Under the pieces are notes generated by a model that was not told the DNA's origin, made no database searches, and saw only the letters and a list, made by a program, of their open reading frames with translations. A stretch of 64,000 nt of DNA from Porphyra umbilicalis (lineage: Eukaryota > Rhodophyta > Bangiophyceae > Bangiales > Bangiaceae), in contig KV918778.1 of the NCBI GenBank assembly GCA_002049455.2, positions 62,001 through 126,000 on the forward strand, read 5' to 3'. The translations under genes and the position numbers were made by a program. Below are positions 41,900 to 53,570 of this stretch, piece after piece; the first letter of the stretch is position 1, and every line of letters starts with the position of its first letter.

Positions 41900-42110
41900 C
41901 CATTCTTCTTCACAGAGACAATCATCCCGGTGCCGACTGTGCATATAGCCCTAGACACAAGAGTTGCTTATGACTGCCAGCGCCACGCAGCGTGACCTTC
42001 CCCCTCCCTTCAGCGGCCGCCGACCGATGCGAGCTCGCGCAGGAGCCTGGCGGTCCGCCACCTCCGGCCCCCCACCATAACAAACCCCGATAGGACGAGA
42101 CACGGCGCCC
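41900..42110. other. Short intergenic stretch downstream of the transposase
   Basis: No gene. The plus strand near 41880 has AAAAATTTTCC, a possible 3'-end region. Confidence 0.25.
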
Positions 42111-42650
42111 CTATGACCTCCGGCGGGCGATGAACATCAAGGAAATGGTTTGCGCCGCCGCCGCAAAGGAAGGCCGAGCACATGCGCATGCTTCCACGTT
42201 GGGTGGCCGCGGCGCCCACGCGGCCACCGCGCTGAGGGCAAGGGAGCGCCCCTCATGGGGCAGCGCGGGGGCGACGCCGCCGCCGCCGGCAGCGTCATTG
42301 ACGACGACGCGAGCGCTGGGGGCGCGCCGCCCGACGCCCCCGTCCTCGTCCGTCAACGTCAGGTACCCGAGGAACGCTGCGTTATCGCCGCCGTCTTCGT
42401 ATCCGGTTCAGCCGGCCGTCGCGTGTGCCTCTACCGAGGCGGCGGCCGCCGGGTCCGTGGCCAAGCGGGTCCGTTGCTCCGACCGCCGTCGCTCAGCGGT
42501 CATGCCGCATCTGTCAATCGGGGGACGGGCGGCCGCCAGCGTCGCCCGAGACGCAAAGGCCGGCCATCGCTGATGTTGTGAGGTTGCAAGTGATGGCAGT
42601 GGGATTTTCGATGCGTTTGCAGTCATCCAGGCGTCCGTCCCACACAGCAT
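42111..42650 (-). pseudogene. Low-confidence orphan frame with one in-frame TGA
   Basis: One minus frame from Met 42650 continues across TGA (42408-42410): ATDPAAAASVEAHATAG, stop, TGYEDGGDNAAFLGYLTLTD, ending LMFIARRRS at 42111. Composition on both sides is similar, but GC bias makes open frames cheap. No family is recognised. Confidence 0.3.
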
Positions 42651-42699
42651 TGGCTGACAGCTATGAAGTAGCCTCTGCCCCGGCTGCAGCCACGGTCGA

Positions 42700-45380
42700 T
42701 TGGTGACTCAGCGATGTTTTCAACAGCACAGGGAGTGGAACTTCGAAGGCGCCACGGATCGAAAACAACTCCGTGACATTGTGGTCCGAACAACCTCTCG
42801 CGCACAGCAACTCTGGGAAAACTTCGGGGGCTACCTCAAAACCGAAGAATATCCTATCCAGTTTGAAGACTTCAGGGGCGTTTCCGTCCCAATCATATTT
42901 TCGGTCCCATACTTCACTTCTTGGCTTCTGAAACGACTGCAACATCGCCTTGTTGCATGCCCACGCGCTCTCACTGTTGGCCGCTGTCGCGCGGTCGCCG
43001 CTCTCGCGAGTGCCTGCTGCTGTTTCCGACGGGTGGGCCAAGAGGCCACAGGCGCCTCTGTCGTGACGCCGTCCCCGTACCCACGTCGTTGCCTGCTCCC
43101 GTCCACTCTTTGCGAGGCCATCCTTATCCCGCCGGTATGCCATCTTCGTCATGTGGTCACCGCGTCGTCGCCGCCGCCCCATCTTTGGGTCATTGGCTTC
43201 TGTTGTTCTGATGGTCTTCTGAGGCATGCACCGCGTACGTGTGCTCTTTAATCCCTCTTTTTGCGCCCTATCCTTGAGTCGTCTGTTGGCGCATGATGAT
43301 TGCCGCCATCGTCGCGTGGCCGCCATGAATTCCTCTTTTGTTCATGGAGGAGTGGTCGAAGTGGTGTGCATCACAGCAGCGCCGTTCTTTTCTTTTCTGC
43401 CCCCCTCCCCCCCATTTATCGTTGGAGAAGCATATGTATGCCCATGCCCGGCTCATACCACTCACTCTGTGTCTATCTCTTCTTTCTTGGTGTCCATCGC
43501 TTCTCCCATGTCCAGATCAATGACACGGCTGCCCCCCACGCCAAGATCATCACGCTTGCCATCACCGCCGCCGACAACGTCGTCGCCGGCAGCGCCGTCT
43601 CCCCCACCAAGTCGGCGCCGGCCGAACGGCGTGCCGTCTCAACAACGTCGCAGGATCGGTTGCAGGAAAAGCAGCCCCCAAAACAGCCTCCGACTCCACC
43701 GCCGCCGGCACCACCGCCGACTGCTCGATCACAAGGACGGCGCGGGGCACCGCGACCGCGGCGGCTTTGTCGCCAGCAACGACGGCGGCCATGCGGCGTG
43801 CTGCTGCATTGGCGTCGTGCGCAGGCCGGCCTCCAACGCTATGGCATCCAGAACCGTCGCTCATGCCGCAGCCGCATGGGCGTTTTCGGCCACCTCCACT
43901 ACCTCCACCACTGTGGCTGGACCGCCTGTTCAGATGGCTGACAGCAGAGACGGCGTTCCGCGGGTCGCAGACTTTGGACAGGTGCTCGCGCTCGTCGTTG
44001 GGAGGTGGTCGGTTCTGCGTGACGGTAGAGCGGCAGGGCCTATGAGCCTGAAAGAACCCAGATACAGGGCTTTGGACGGGGGTGAGGGGGGGGGGTGCGC
44101 GTATGCTGCGAGCGACGCAGCGACCAGGGTATTCACAGTGCGTGCCTTTCTCTCCCTCTGACTTGTCAGCATGGGCCACATGTAAAGGTATTGGGACATG
44201 TTGTTTCCCCCTTGGCGCCGACAATATCAACGTTTATTGTGCTCTCCAAGAAGACAGAAGTTCGAGGCACAGAGTAGGACAGAAGCATACCCCACACTCG
44301 CGTCCGCATGATCAATGCACCTCCCGAGGCCCCTACAGTAGTATGAAGCGACAACGTCCGGGGTGGTGCCACCAGATGCAACCGTGTTAGCTGCCACTGT
44401 TTCCATGACCCGCAGCAACAGACGCGCCGCGCTGGCCGTCACGGGCCATTGAAGCACCTGCCCCGCTGGGACCCACAATATTCTCTGCGCCGAAGCCACG
44501 ACCGGCACCTTTGCCAGTACCACCGTGATGCCCGCCGTCATCCGTACCAGCGCGACGTTTCAGTTCTGAATCCGCCTCGCAGTCGCTGGGCGGCTCCACC
44601 GGGTTGTCGAAAGGCCGGCCGCCGCAGCTGCCAGTATCCGCTGTAGGGGGCTCCACCGTGACAACGCATGGACCGGGGCTGCTCTCCTCTCTAAAGAGGA
44701 TGGCGGGCCCCGGCTCGTTGCGATTGTGACCGTTGTGTCGTACGGTCGCAGGCGCAATCGTCATGCGCTGCACACGCAGGCCTAGCGCGCCCGCGTTCCG
44801 AACGAACTTGTCGATGCGCGCAATCGCGGCCTGCTCCGTCGCCCGCGCCAGCCCGCCCCCATCGGCCATCTTAGGAAGGGGGTGCGTGTCCTCGGACGTG
44901 TTGCCGTCGGCGCGTGAGTCGAAACGAGGTGGCTACACGGTTCAGGAGAAGACCGACGGCGCTACGAGTGGTACAAGACGGGAGGGGGGCTGAGTGTAGA
45001 GCATAAAGTGGAAAGCAAGCGAAGAGTCCGAGGAACATGTCCCGGAAGGGGTGGGAAACAGACGCGAAGAACAAGTCCAGAACCAAGCAAACGCAGGGGG
45101 GGGGAGTCTGCCAGGGTCTCCGGATCGTTGAGTACCGAAACGCTGGACGAGGCAGGGCAAACGCCTGGCAGGATCTAGATCTTCACAGGTCTTGATCCAC
45201 ACAGAGTCATCATTTCCGCACTTCACTGTCAAGGCCGGCGATCTTTGACCTCTGCCGTGGTTGGGTCTCTCGGAGCAGTTTCGGTGCAGATCAGGCTTTT
45301 TTATTGCCCGCCACAATGTGCAACCCAATGTGGACCAAGAAACCTCCCGCGAGACGAAAATGATAGAGAGCCGGGAAACC
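42700..45380. other. No confident gene
   Basis: A plus frame from 42700 (MVTQRCFQQHREWNFEGATD; YPIQFEDFRGVSVPIIFSVP) is balanced for about 85 codons before turning into low-complexity sequence; it could be an exon. Long frames at 43226-44161 (+) and 44387-44869 (-) are Ser/Pro/Arg- or Gly-rich and look like shadows. Confidence 0.3.
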
Positions 45381-45383
45381 AAG

Positions 45384-45758
45384 TTACGTCCGAGCCAGAG
45401 GCAATGCATGGGCAGCCGTCACGATTTGGAGAACTTGGCGCTCGCTCACCAACTGGCACACGAAGTCGTGGCGAGTGAGCGCACGGGGAGAGGGTACGCG
45501 GACGATGGGCAGCCCCGCTCGTGAAATCTTCCATCGCGCGGTGTCCAACTTGAGCGTGAAGCGCGAGTGGCCAATAAGCCCGCACACGGAGCAGTGATTG
45601 AGATGCACGCATTCAGCGTTCGGGCAGCGCCCGGGGAGAACGAAAGGGCTGTCTTTGGAGAGCAGGTGGCGACACTTCACCTGCCGCAACGGGTAGCAAC
45701 GAGCAAGGTGGCCTCGTTCCCCAGCAGCGCTCTGGAACAAGCACAGATTGCACAGCAT
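45384..45758 (-). pseudogene. Solitary copy of an unrecognised Cys/His-rich module
   Basis: The 124-aa frame shows C3-x2-C6-x10-H17-x3-C21-x7-C29, then C50-x-H52-x3-C56-x2-C59 (LCNLCLF, RGHLARCYPLRQVKC, CVHLNHCSVCGLIG). The 669-aa protein at 51.3-53.3 kb has almost the same spacing: C106-x2-C109-x10-H120-x4-C125-x6-C132-x20-C153-x-H155-x3-C159-x2-C162. They also share CPL/CYPL-x-Q, PF-x(2)-PG, CVH, CGL-x-G, an RW and an RAL-x(4)-FVC-x-L motif downstream. Two zinc sites are likely, judging by the ligands. The frame starts right at the first Cys and ends soon after the module, so it may be a truncated paralogue, an exon, or a small stand-alone protein. I know no family with this signature. Confidence 0.5.
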
Positions 45759-45899
45759 GGCGCCTCGTGTTCCTGCTTGAAGATCGGCAGATGATGGGCA
45801 TTTTCAATCGTGGGGCCACGTCGAGGAAAGATGCAGATAGAGCAGGTGGGTCAGAACGATGGTCATCACACGATTCGGACCGCACTGCGTCTGTCACAG

Positions 45900-47449
45900 G
45901 TGCTCAATCGCCGAAAAGCAGCCACAATCTTTCACGCACCGGGCGCACGACACGGATGAGGTGTTGGGACGAGTGAGCGATGAAAACTCGGACGGTGACC
46001 ACGAAAGCGCGACCGTGTCCATATCGACCGATCCACGCCACCGCCTGGCGCCCAGCTCGGTGGCAGACCAAGGCCCTCCGTTCGACCCCTTGGGTGGTCA
46101 CGGGATGGTGGCCGTTCCTCACCATCCCGTGACCGAACCGACGCTGAAGGGTGCTCGCCCTCGGAGAGCGTCGGGAGATGCGCGGACTCGCATGCATTTT
46201 GCTCTCAGTCTGGTGAAAGGTCGGAGCTGCCATCTTCCAGAGCGCTCTAGGCAGCTGAAAGCGCGTTCAGTGTCGCATATTGAATCTGAAGGGCGTCAAG
46301 GCTTCATGTGGCCTCCCAGACGCACCCAATTAGCTGGCGGTCGAGAGCCACTCTCTTGCTGCAAATGCAAAAGCGGAGACTCCATCAAAATCCCTTCCTC
46401 TGTTGTGGAAATGAATTGATCGCTCTGGGGGCTTCCTTTTGTTCAAAGAAAGGATGCTTGTTCGACCTCTTGAGATGAAGGACGGATTCCAATTGGCCAG
46501 ATCATCACTGTCAGTGTGGGCTGGTCAGTCCGTGACGGACACTGGCGCTGCCGTCCGTCCTCTGCGTTTCCACGAAGCTCATCGCTTGCATCTTGGGTCG
46601 CGTGGCCCGCAGCCCGGCTCCAACCTCCCTTCTCCTCCTCCCCGCCCTCCCCTGCGCGCGACGCGCAACGTGTCGGGGCTCGCCCCCCCCCCCCCCTTCT
46701 TTCCCTTGCCCCCTCCCTTCCCCGATATTTCCCGTGGCTCCCCCCACCCCCCAGCATGGCGCTCGCTCCTCCCCAGAGCTCTTTGGCGTGCAACGCCGAC
46801 CGCCAGTGGCGCTTTGACGCCTCCTGCGCCACTTCCCCCGCCATCCCCGCCGACGGCAATGCGTCGGCGGTGTCTTCGGAGCGCCAATGGCACCGGTACG
46901 TAGCTGTCCGCACCGCGTGGCGCCCGACCAAAGTGTTGGGGGGGGGGCTCCGAGCAAAGTGGCCGCGGCGTCGGCGTCGGCGCCGGATGGTTGGCGGCGG
47001 CGGCGGTCTTTGGGGTTGCGCCAACATGGCATGCCCACTACTATGGACGTGCGTAGCGGCGCGGAGACGTGGGGGGGGCCGCTGCGTGTCTCGGCGTAAG
47101 GGGCGCCACGGGAGGTGCCGGGCAGGCACCGTCTAGCGGGCACCAACGGGTGTCTGAGGGGGGTGGGTGGGGGAGCAAGGACCTCACCCCAGTCTACCAA
47201 CCGCCGGAAATGCCAGTGCTGAGCGAGGAGAGAGCTGATGTTGGCATAGAGTGGTCATGGGGCGTCGAGATTTATTCCATGATGGTGTGCGCCACGGGGG
47301 GCGGGGAGCGAGGGAGGTGGTGCAGAGTCGGGTCTTTCGCACGCACGGTCCACGGCGGCGGCAGGTCTGCTGGCTGTTGTGAACGCGGCACGGGTGGTGG
47401 AGGGGACATGTGTACGACAGAGCTGTTGGTCGCTCGTGACAATCATAAT
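45900..47449. other. No confident gene
   Basis: The region has a C-run tract (46680-46760) and overlapping Pro/Arg-rich frames. A 16-bp inverted word pair around CACGGGATGGTGGCC / CACCATCCCGTG (46098-46131) forms a small hairpin. Confidence 0.3.
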
Positions 47450-49687
47450 CTATTGCTGCACGTCATCCTCCGATTCTCCCTCTACGTCTGCGGGACTTGG
47501 AAGCGGCCACCCGTTAAAAATGCGTCTCACAGACTCCCCCTCGTTGCCGGCCGACCCCACGCCGCTACGACCACCAGCAGCAGGTCCACCACCGCCGACG
47601 GCTTTCCCCATGCGGCCACCAGCAGCAGCGGCTGGTACCCCACCGCCGACAGGAGCGCGCGAATCGACACCGCCCGTCCCCGCCGGTAGGGAATGCCGAT
47701 GGGTGGGCACGCTCCTAACGACAGTGGTGCGCAAGAAGGAACCTGGAACTGCCGGTAGCGACCGCCGGAAAGCACCACGTCCGACTCCCTGCACTCGCCT
47801 GACGTTGCGCACGAGGAAAACGGGGCACCGCAAAGCAGCCGTGACCTCGTCTTCACCTCGGTCCCCCCCCTCAGCCGCGAGTTGACCAGCTGCATCTGCT
47901 GCACCGGTGGCTGCCGCAGCACTGGCTGCCCCACCGCCCGTAGCTACAGCTTCACCGAAATTCGCCACCGACGTTGCACGACCAGCGACCCCGCCCCGTG
48001 CGGCTCCCACCGCTCCCGCCCGGATTGCGACCGAGAGGGCGCACCGAGGGACGAGGCGAGGACGATCCCGCAGCGCAACCCGCTCACCACTGCGTACTAC
48101 CCGGCGGTGAGGGTGCCCAGCAATTGTGACCCACAAGGTGTCGACCTCCACCGACGACACGCCCCACACCCGGCAGAAGATCGTCTCCGTCTCGTTACGA
48201 CGAAGACCCGTTACTTCGTAGTTGGGGCAGTCCATGCCTTGCGTGGGCTCGTTCTCCAAGGCGGCTTGCACCGCTGCCGCGCGGTCAGACAAAAACGTTG
48301 ACAACGCCGCGTCGTTCATCATCCGCCGCACATACTCCTCGTCCTTGGCCCTTGTCGCGTGCGCTGGGCAGAAGGCCGCGTAGTATTCATCGTGCCTCAC
48401 GCAGGGTCCGTTGTTCTCTGGGTGAGACTTCGAGGGAGGAGGGTGACCGTACAAACAGCAAAAGTGGTAGACGTGACGACAGGCTGACACGTAGCAGCCC
48501 ACCGTCGCGCCGTTGGTGCTACACACCGAGCATGTCAAGCCCCGACTGCGGTGATAGGCGGCGACGACGTTGCACAGGTTGTCCGTCTCGGGGTCATGGT
48601 AAACCTCAGGCGCCCACATTGCGCAGATGTGGTGCACGTAAAAGCATGTTCCCTGCCGGAACGTGAACGGGCCCAGCACCGGCGACGGCAGCGTCCCGCC
48701 AGTTCGGTTGACCTTGGGACAGAAGGCGCACACGCGCTCGGCCTTCTCGACGATCGCCTCCGTGCGCGCCTTCTTACGGCCGGCCGACGGGGCTCTCTTG
48801 GTCTCGGTAACTCCCCACCACCACGCACCCCCCTCGTCGGGTTCGGACGGCCCCGCGGCCGAGCCGCCCACAGAGCGGCTGCCGGCGCGGCCTTTCCCCT
48901 TTCCTGAATACGGTGCCGTCGCAGCTGCCCCTTCGGTTGCCTTCTCCCGCTCCTGCTTGCGACTGTTAGCGACGACCAAGCGATGCCACCATGCGCTGTC
49001 ACGCAGGGCTTGCTTCCGCGTCTCAATGGAAGAAGGGTACTCAGTTAAGCCCCTGACAATGCGGGGTGGGGAGGGTAGCCCGTCTTAGACCTCCTCGGAG
49101 GAGTAGCCCAACGGGGGGGTCTTCGAGGGGGCAAACTGCCACCGTCGTGACTTTGCCGTAGGAGACCGACGACGAGCACGATGACGAAAGGGAGAGGGGT
49201 CCCGACGCGAAGGGCGTCGAGGTGCAGAAGGGCATGGGCGAGGGGATGCCACGTCTTGCGACGCGGGGAATGGCCGACTTGGAGAGGATTGACGAGTACG
49301 TGCGGCACCGGCCGCCTCGGGAGACGCCGGTGGTGTGATGAGCGAGATCACTGGAATACTGCCTCCAGCATGTCCGTCGGCAGGCGGAAAGAGAGACCGC
49401 CGCCGAGGGCGCGGCCTCGCTGCTTGCGGTGGTGACGGCGGTGACGCACTCGGCTGCGCCGACGGCCCCGCCGCTAGCGCGGACGGCTCCGGCGCTGGCG
49501 GCGGCGGCGGTGGCAGCGGCGACGGCAGCGGCCGAGGCGTGGGAAGAAGCGTTTCCGGTGGCGGCGATGGCGACGCGTTTGGCTGCGCGGCTGGCCCCGC
49601 CGCTGGCACCCAAGGCACCGGGGCTAGCGGCGACGGCGGCGGCGTTGGAGCCAGATGCTTCATTGGGACCCGGAAAGACCACCGCAA
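47450..49687 (-). CDS. Extended-PHD (ePHD) finger protein, chromatin-reader-like
   Basis: Extended PHD modules bind nucleosomes or histone tails in proteins such as JADE, BRPF and PHF6. From Met 48979 the 509-aa frame has a GKGKGRAG basic lead, then Cys/His ligands in ePHD order: VCAFCPKVN, FYVHHICAMWAPEVY, LTCSVCSTNGATVGC, CRHVYHFCCLYGH, CVRHDEYYAAFCPAHA (about residues 84-208). A conserved-looking middle follows (MDCPNYEVTGLRRNETETIF), then Ala/Gly-rich sequence and an acidic end at TAG 47450. The same frame is open upstream: ETRKQALRDSAWWHRLVVAN, back to a TAA at 49085-49087, and beyond it a Pro/Ser-rich frame to Met 49687 ending GYSSEEV. So the true protein may be ~745 residues, crossed by one in-frame stop, or may start with an upstream exon. 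Confidence 0.75.
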
Positions 49688-49689
49688 GG

Positions 49690-51290
49690 GGCGCTATTCT
49701 GTTTTGTTGTTTCCGTGTAGGAGATGGGTCGTTGTGTTCCAAGTCTCCAGCAAAGGCCTTGTGCACATTGTTTCCGTCGAGCTCCAGTCGAGAACACAGA
49801 TACCGTGATTGGAGCATCGGGCGCGCACCGCGTGCGCACGGCCGGGGCGAGACACCAGAGAGATCGCAGCAACAGGGCCGAGTGCCCCTCCCGGTTTCCA
49901 AAGTCTCTGTGTGACCACTGGGTCGATGGACTGAAAGTGTGACGCCCGTAGCTCCCCTCCTCGCATGTGGAGAAGCCGGCAATTGGGATTCTGTACTGCG
50001 GCGAGTGAGACCCCACGGTAACGGGGCGCCAAAGATGCGGTCCATGCGGCATCTGGCCCCTTTTGGGTGGCTGCGGACGCCCCTGCGGAGCGGCAGGCGT
50101 CGCTGGGGGGCGACCGCCGAAGGGACATCCGTCTGGTGCAGGATCCTGGCCAACACACGAAAGGTCACAGAGGCGATGGGCAAAAAAGGGGGCTGAGACC
50201 ACGACCTGAGCAACGGTCCGAGGAGGCGAGCACAGCAAAGAAGGGCAGGGAGCACGAGCACACGCACTGCGCCACCGCCCACGGGCAAAAAAAATGCGGG
50301 GCGTAGACCGCGAGGGAGCACGCAGACCGGGTCGCCGGCGACGAGGGAACGACGATTGGTTCGCCGGCGACGTTCGACGGCGAGGCCGGTGGCGATGCCG
50401 TCTGTCGTCGCCGCTCATTCGATGATCTGGAAGGCTTCAGGGGCCATTGCAGGCACCGGTGATTGCTGCCCCGCCCATTGGTGAGCAGTCAGCGGATCTT
50501 TGCCATTGCTCAATTTTGATACCCGAAATACCAGTTTATTGGCAGATGACCTCTCAAACAGCTGGCCGCTTGAACGGTGTCCTGCTGGTGCCGTCGTCCC
50601 ACAGTCTTTCCTCGCGGGCCACAACACTGCAGGGAACTGTCTTCGGGCATCCCGCCGCAGCGCGCAACCGCGCCCTTCCGCGGCTAAGTCCCACTTCGAC
50701 TTGGTGCGAGGGCAAGATGCACCCATATAATGGTAGCGTTCACAGCGACGACTTCGCCCAACATTGTGCGACTTTGCACCGCGCCGGCTGCCTGCGGTGA
50801 CTGGACTCACACTTCTCGCAGTGGCGGCGTGCGGGTGCGGGGGTGGGAGGCGCCGTGGGACCGTGGCGGCCAAAGTGGCCATGGGTGCGGTTGGGGAGGC
50901 AAGCAGAGGCGCTGCTGGCTAGGGCGGTGGAGGGGGGCGCACCGCACCTGTTCAGCAATAGCTGAGTGGAGTGGACTGAAGGGAGTGCGGGGGGAGCCCC
51001 CAGCATGGAGCGTAACCAGCACAAAGAAAAGGAGAACGAACCCCAGGCAGAAAAGTGTCGGAGCGAGCACGTTTCGTGTGTTCCGATGCTCATCCTACGG
51101 GGCTAGTCCCCGCGTTCCCTCCTCTCGCACCCACTATATGGGGCCTACCCCGCCCGCTCTATGCTGCTCCTCCGGGCGGCAACCGCCTGGCACTCGGCTC
51201 TCTGTCCCGCACAACCCGCTATCGACTGTCTTGATCAACTGGATTCTCCCTCCGTGCCCCACCTCGGCACGAACGTCTCGGCACGAGTGA
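49690..51290. other. Intergenic between two minus-strand genes
   Basis: Frames at 49.7-50.4 kb (-) are Ser/Pro/Arg-rich and not convincing. 50.45-51.2 kb shows nothing I can support. Confidence 0.3.
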
Positions 51291-51291
51291 C

Positions 51292-53301
51292 TCACGGGGA
51301 TCGCGCTCCGGCCCCAATCGCGACCGCTGGCGCAGTGGCAGCCGCCGGGGGGACGACAGAAGACGCCGGTGTCGAGCCGGCAGCCGCGGCGGCCACAGCT
51401 GGCACGGTCGGCACCACGGTGGCTACGGGCAGCACGGCAGGCACGGGCAGTACGGGAGAGACCGGCAGCAAGGGAGGCATGCGTAGCACGGGAGGCACGG
51501 CAGCAGCATCTGCTGCGGTTGCCAGGCGTGTGCCACCGCCATGTGGCGCAGCAGAGACTGGCGGCCTGGCGGCCGCCCGAGCGGCGGCTGCAGCCACCCC
51601 AAAGCCAGACGCGTTTGCAGCCACGACGGCCGCCGCGTTGACGACGCGCTCAAGAGCCATGGCCATGCTCGGCAGCGTCGCGCTGCGGAGGGATGAGCCC
51701 ATGGCGCTGCACAGCCACTCAGAAACCTGCGCCGCGGACAAAGTGCCGGAGGTTAGCATGTACCCCCGCAACTGCGAGTCCGACGCCCCCTTGACGACCA
51801 CCCCCGCCATCTCAGCGTCTACTTCCTCGATGGGGCACTGATACAGCTGGACCTCGACGGCTTGCGCAATGCGCGCGGGGGGGTTGCCGCCAAACCGCGG
51901 CGAGAAGAACTCAGGAAGGCGGGCTTCAAACCGTGCGCGCGTCCCCGGTGGCCACTCATCTGTCACTGATGCCGACAGACCCTTTTCAACAAGATCGTCG
52001 ACATCAATCGGTGTCGCCGCCAGCGACCCCTTTCGGGACATGCTCTTGCCTCTTCCAGTGCCGCCTTTCTTCGATGGCGGCGCCCTCTGCCCTTTCGCCA
52101 CCGCGGCCGCGTAGCGGTCTGTCCGGCTCTGCCGCCCGGCGTGGTGCACCCGCGTCGATTTCAGCTCCATCTTTTTCTTGCCGCCGCCGCCGCTGCCGCT
52201 GCGATCGCGGCCGCCTCCGCCACCGCCGGCGCCGCCGCCGCTGCGCCCCGTCCCTCTGCCGCCGGATCCCCGGGTTGTGCGCCCTCGGCCATGGCTGCGC
52301 CTGGCACCGGCAGCTGCCGCCGCTGCTTCGCTACCAGATGACGTGCTCAGGATGTCTGCACCGTTCTCACTGTCGGAGGGAGACGACGTCGCCTCGTCGA
52401 GGCTGCTCTCGGCCGCCGAAGCGGCCAGGCGGTTCGCCGCCACGGCGCCGAGGTGGATGTTCTTGTACAACGTCTTAATCTGTGTCTTGTTCTCCTTCTG
52501 GAGGACAGCGGCGTCGCTGTTAAGCCATGCCATGACGTTGACCGTCTCGTCAATATCCAGGCGTTCAACGTTTGTGTTGCCACGCAGGCGCGACGTCGCC
52601 ACCCGCCGCGTGTGCGCGTCCTGCGCCGCCGCCATGGACACGCTGACGGAGTTGTCGACCATGCTTTGGATAGACACGTCGGTCATGAGGGCGCAGACAA
52701 AGTCTTCCTTGCAGAGGGCCCGCTTGGTAGATTTCCGCACCAGGCGGCTCTTTTTGTTGAACCGCCACCGCTCGACGTTGAGCGCCTGGGTGCCGTAGAG
52801 ATAACCAAACAAACCACAGGTGTTACATTTCTGCTTATGGACACATGTTGCGCTGACGCTCTGCCCAGGCTCATGGAATGGGTGCCCTTCAGGCAGCGAC
52901 CGACGGCACTGCGTCTGCTTGAGAGGACACGTCCGCGCGTTGTGCGTCGGCCCGTCCGCGGTGCTAACGAAATGACAAACGCTGCACCTCGTCATGACGC
53001 CCGACGCGCAAACGTCACCGCCATCGCCACCGGCCGCTGTCGCCACCAGCCGCCGTCGGCCGTCGCCGCCGTCTCCGCCGTCGCCGCCGTCGCCGCGCCG
53101 CCAGCCGTGGTCACCGCCGCCGTCGCCGCCGTCGCCACCGTCGCTGCCGTCGTTGCAGTCGCTGCCGTCGCTGCCGTCGCTGCCGTCTGTCACGTCGACG
53201 ACCCGCCCGCGATCCGCGCGCCGCGGTGACCGTCGTCGCCCTGCCGTGCTCTGGGCTCCGATCACCGCGCTCCAATCACTGCCCCCACCCGGTTGGGACA
53301 C
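51292..53301 (-). CDS. 669-aa protein with a novel Cys/His module and low-complexity linkers
   Basis: An uninterrupted frame to TGA. Residues 36-80 are Asp/Gly/Ser repeats (SDGSDGSDCNDGSDGGDGG) from a GCC/GTC-rich tract. Residues 103-200 hold the Cys/His module C106-x2-C109-x10-H120-x4-C125-x6-C132-x20-C153-x-H155-x3-C159-x2-C162, then RWRFNKKSRLVRKSTKRALC. Next are LDIDETVNVMAWLNSDAAVL, a helix rich in Lys (KENKTQIKTLYKNIHLGAVA), a Gly/Arg-rich segment (RGRTTRGSGGRGTGRSGGGA), a conserved-looking block (DLVEKGLSASVTDEWPPGTR; IAQAVEVQLYQCPIEEVDAE) and a Pro/Val/Ala tail. Together this suggests a nuclear, nucleic-acid-binding protein. A paralogous module lies at 45.4-45.8 kb. It could be host or element-encoded; no transposase or RT residues are seen. 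Confidence 0.7.
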   Translation of the reverse strand: MSQPGGGSDWSAVIGAQSTAGRRRSPRRADRGRVVDVTDGSDGSDGSDCNDGSDGGDGGDGGGDHGWRRGDGGDGGDGGDGRRRLVATAAGGDGGDVCASGVMTRCSVCHFVSTADGPTHNARTCPLKQTQCRRSLPEGHPFHEPGQSVSATCVHKQKCNTCGLFGYLYGTQALNVERWRFNKKSRLVRKSTKRALCKEDFVCALMTDVSIQSMVDNSVSVSMAAAQDAHTRRVATSRLRGNTNVERLDIDETVNVMAWLNSDAAVLQKENKTQIKTLYKNIHLGAVAANRLAASAAESSLDEATSSPSDSENGADILSTSSGSEAAAAAAGARRSHGRGRTTRGSGGRGTGRSGGGAGGGGGGRDRSGSGGGGKKKMELKSTRVHHAGRQSRTDRYAAAVAKGQRAPPSKKGGTGRGKSMSRKGSLAATPIDVDDLVEKGLSASVTDEWPPGTRARFEARLPEFFSPRFGGNPPARIAQAVEVQLYQCPIEEVDAEMAGVVVKGASDSQLRGYMLTSGTLSAAQVSEWLCSAMGSSLRSATLPSMAMALERVVNAAAVVAANASGFGVAAAAARAAARPPVSAAPHGGGTRLATAADAAAVPPVLRMPPLLPVSPVLPVPAVLPVATVVPTVPAVAAAAAGSTPASSVVPPAAATAPAVAIGAGARSP

Positions 53302-53570
53302 TGACGGCGGGTTGGGGAATGACTCTCGTGAGTCGGCGCTCGAGGGGTTGTTTCTCGAACTGCGCAGCCTCGCGTGGTGGCCAGCTAGGAACAGGCGGTA
53401 GGCTCAGCTGGCTGTGACGGAAACAGGGTGTGCAGGCAACGTGTCGGAACGGGATACGCACATCGGAAAACGATTGATGATGTCTTGATCCCGCGGTCCT
53501 CAAATACTATTGGCTGTGCCGAAGGTCGAGGTCATTTCACAGCACAATCGAGACAAAGTGGTCCATGATA

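Noticed and set aside
5329-49687. Reassigned stop codons across the genome
   Set aside because: The intact genes here terminate normally at TAG and TGA, and frames with internal stops mostly carry other damage; kept only as a finding to test.
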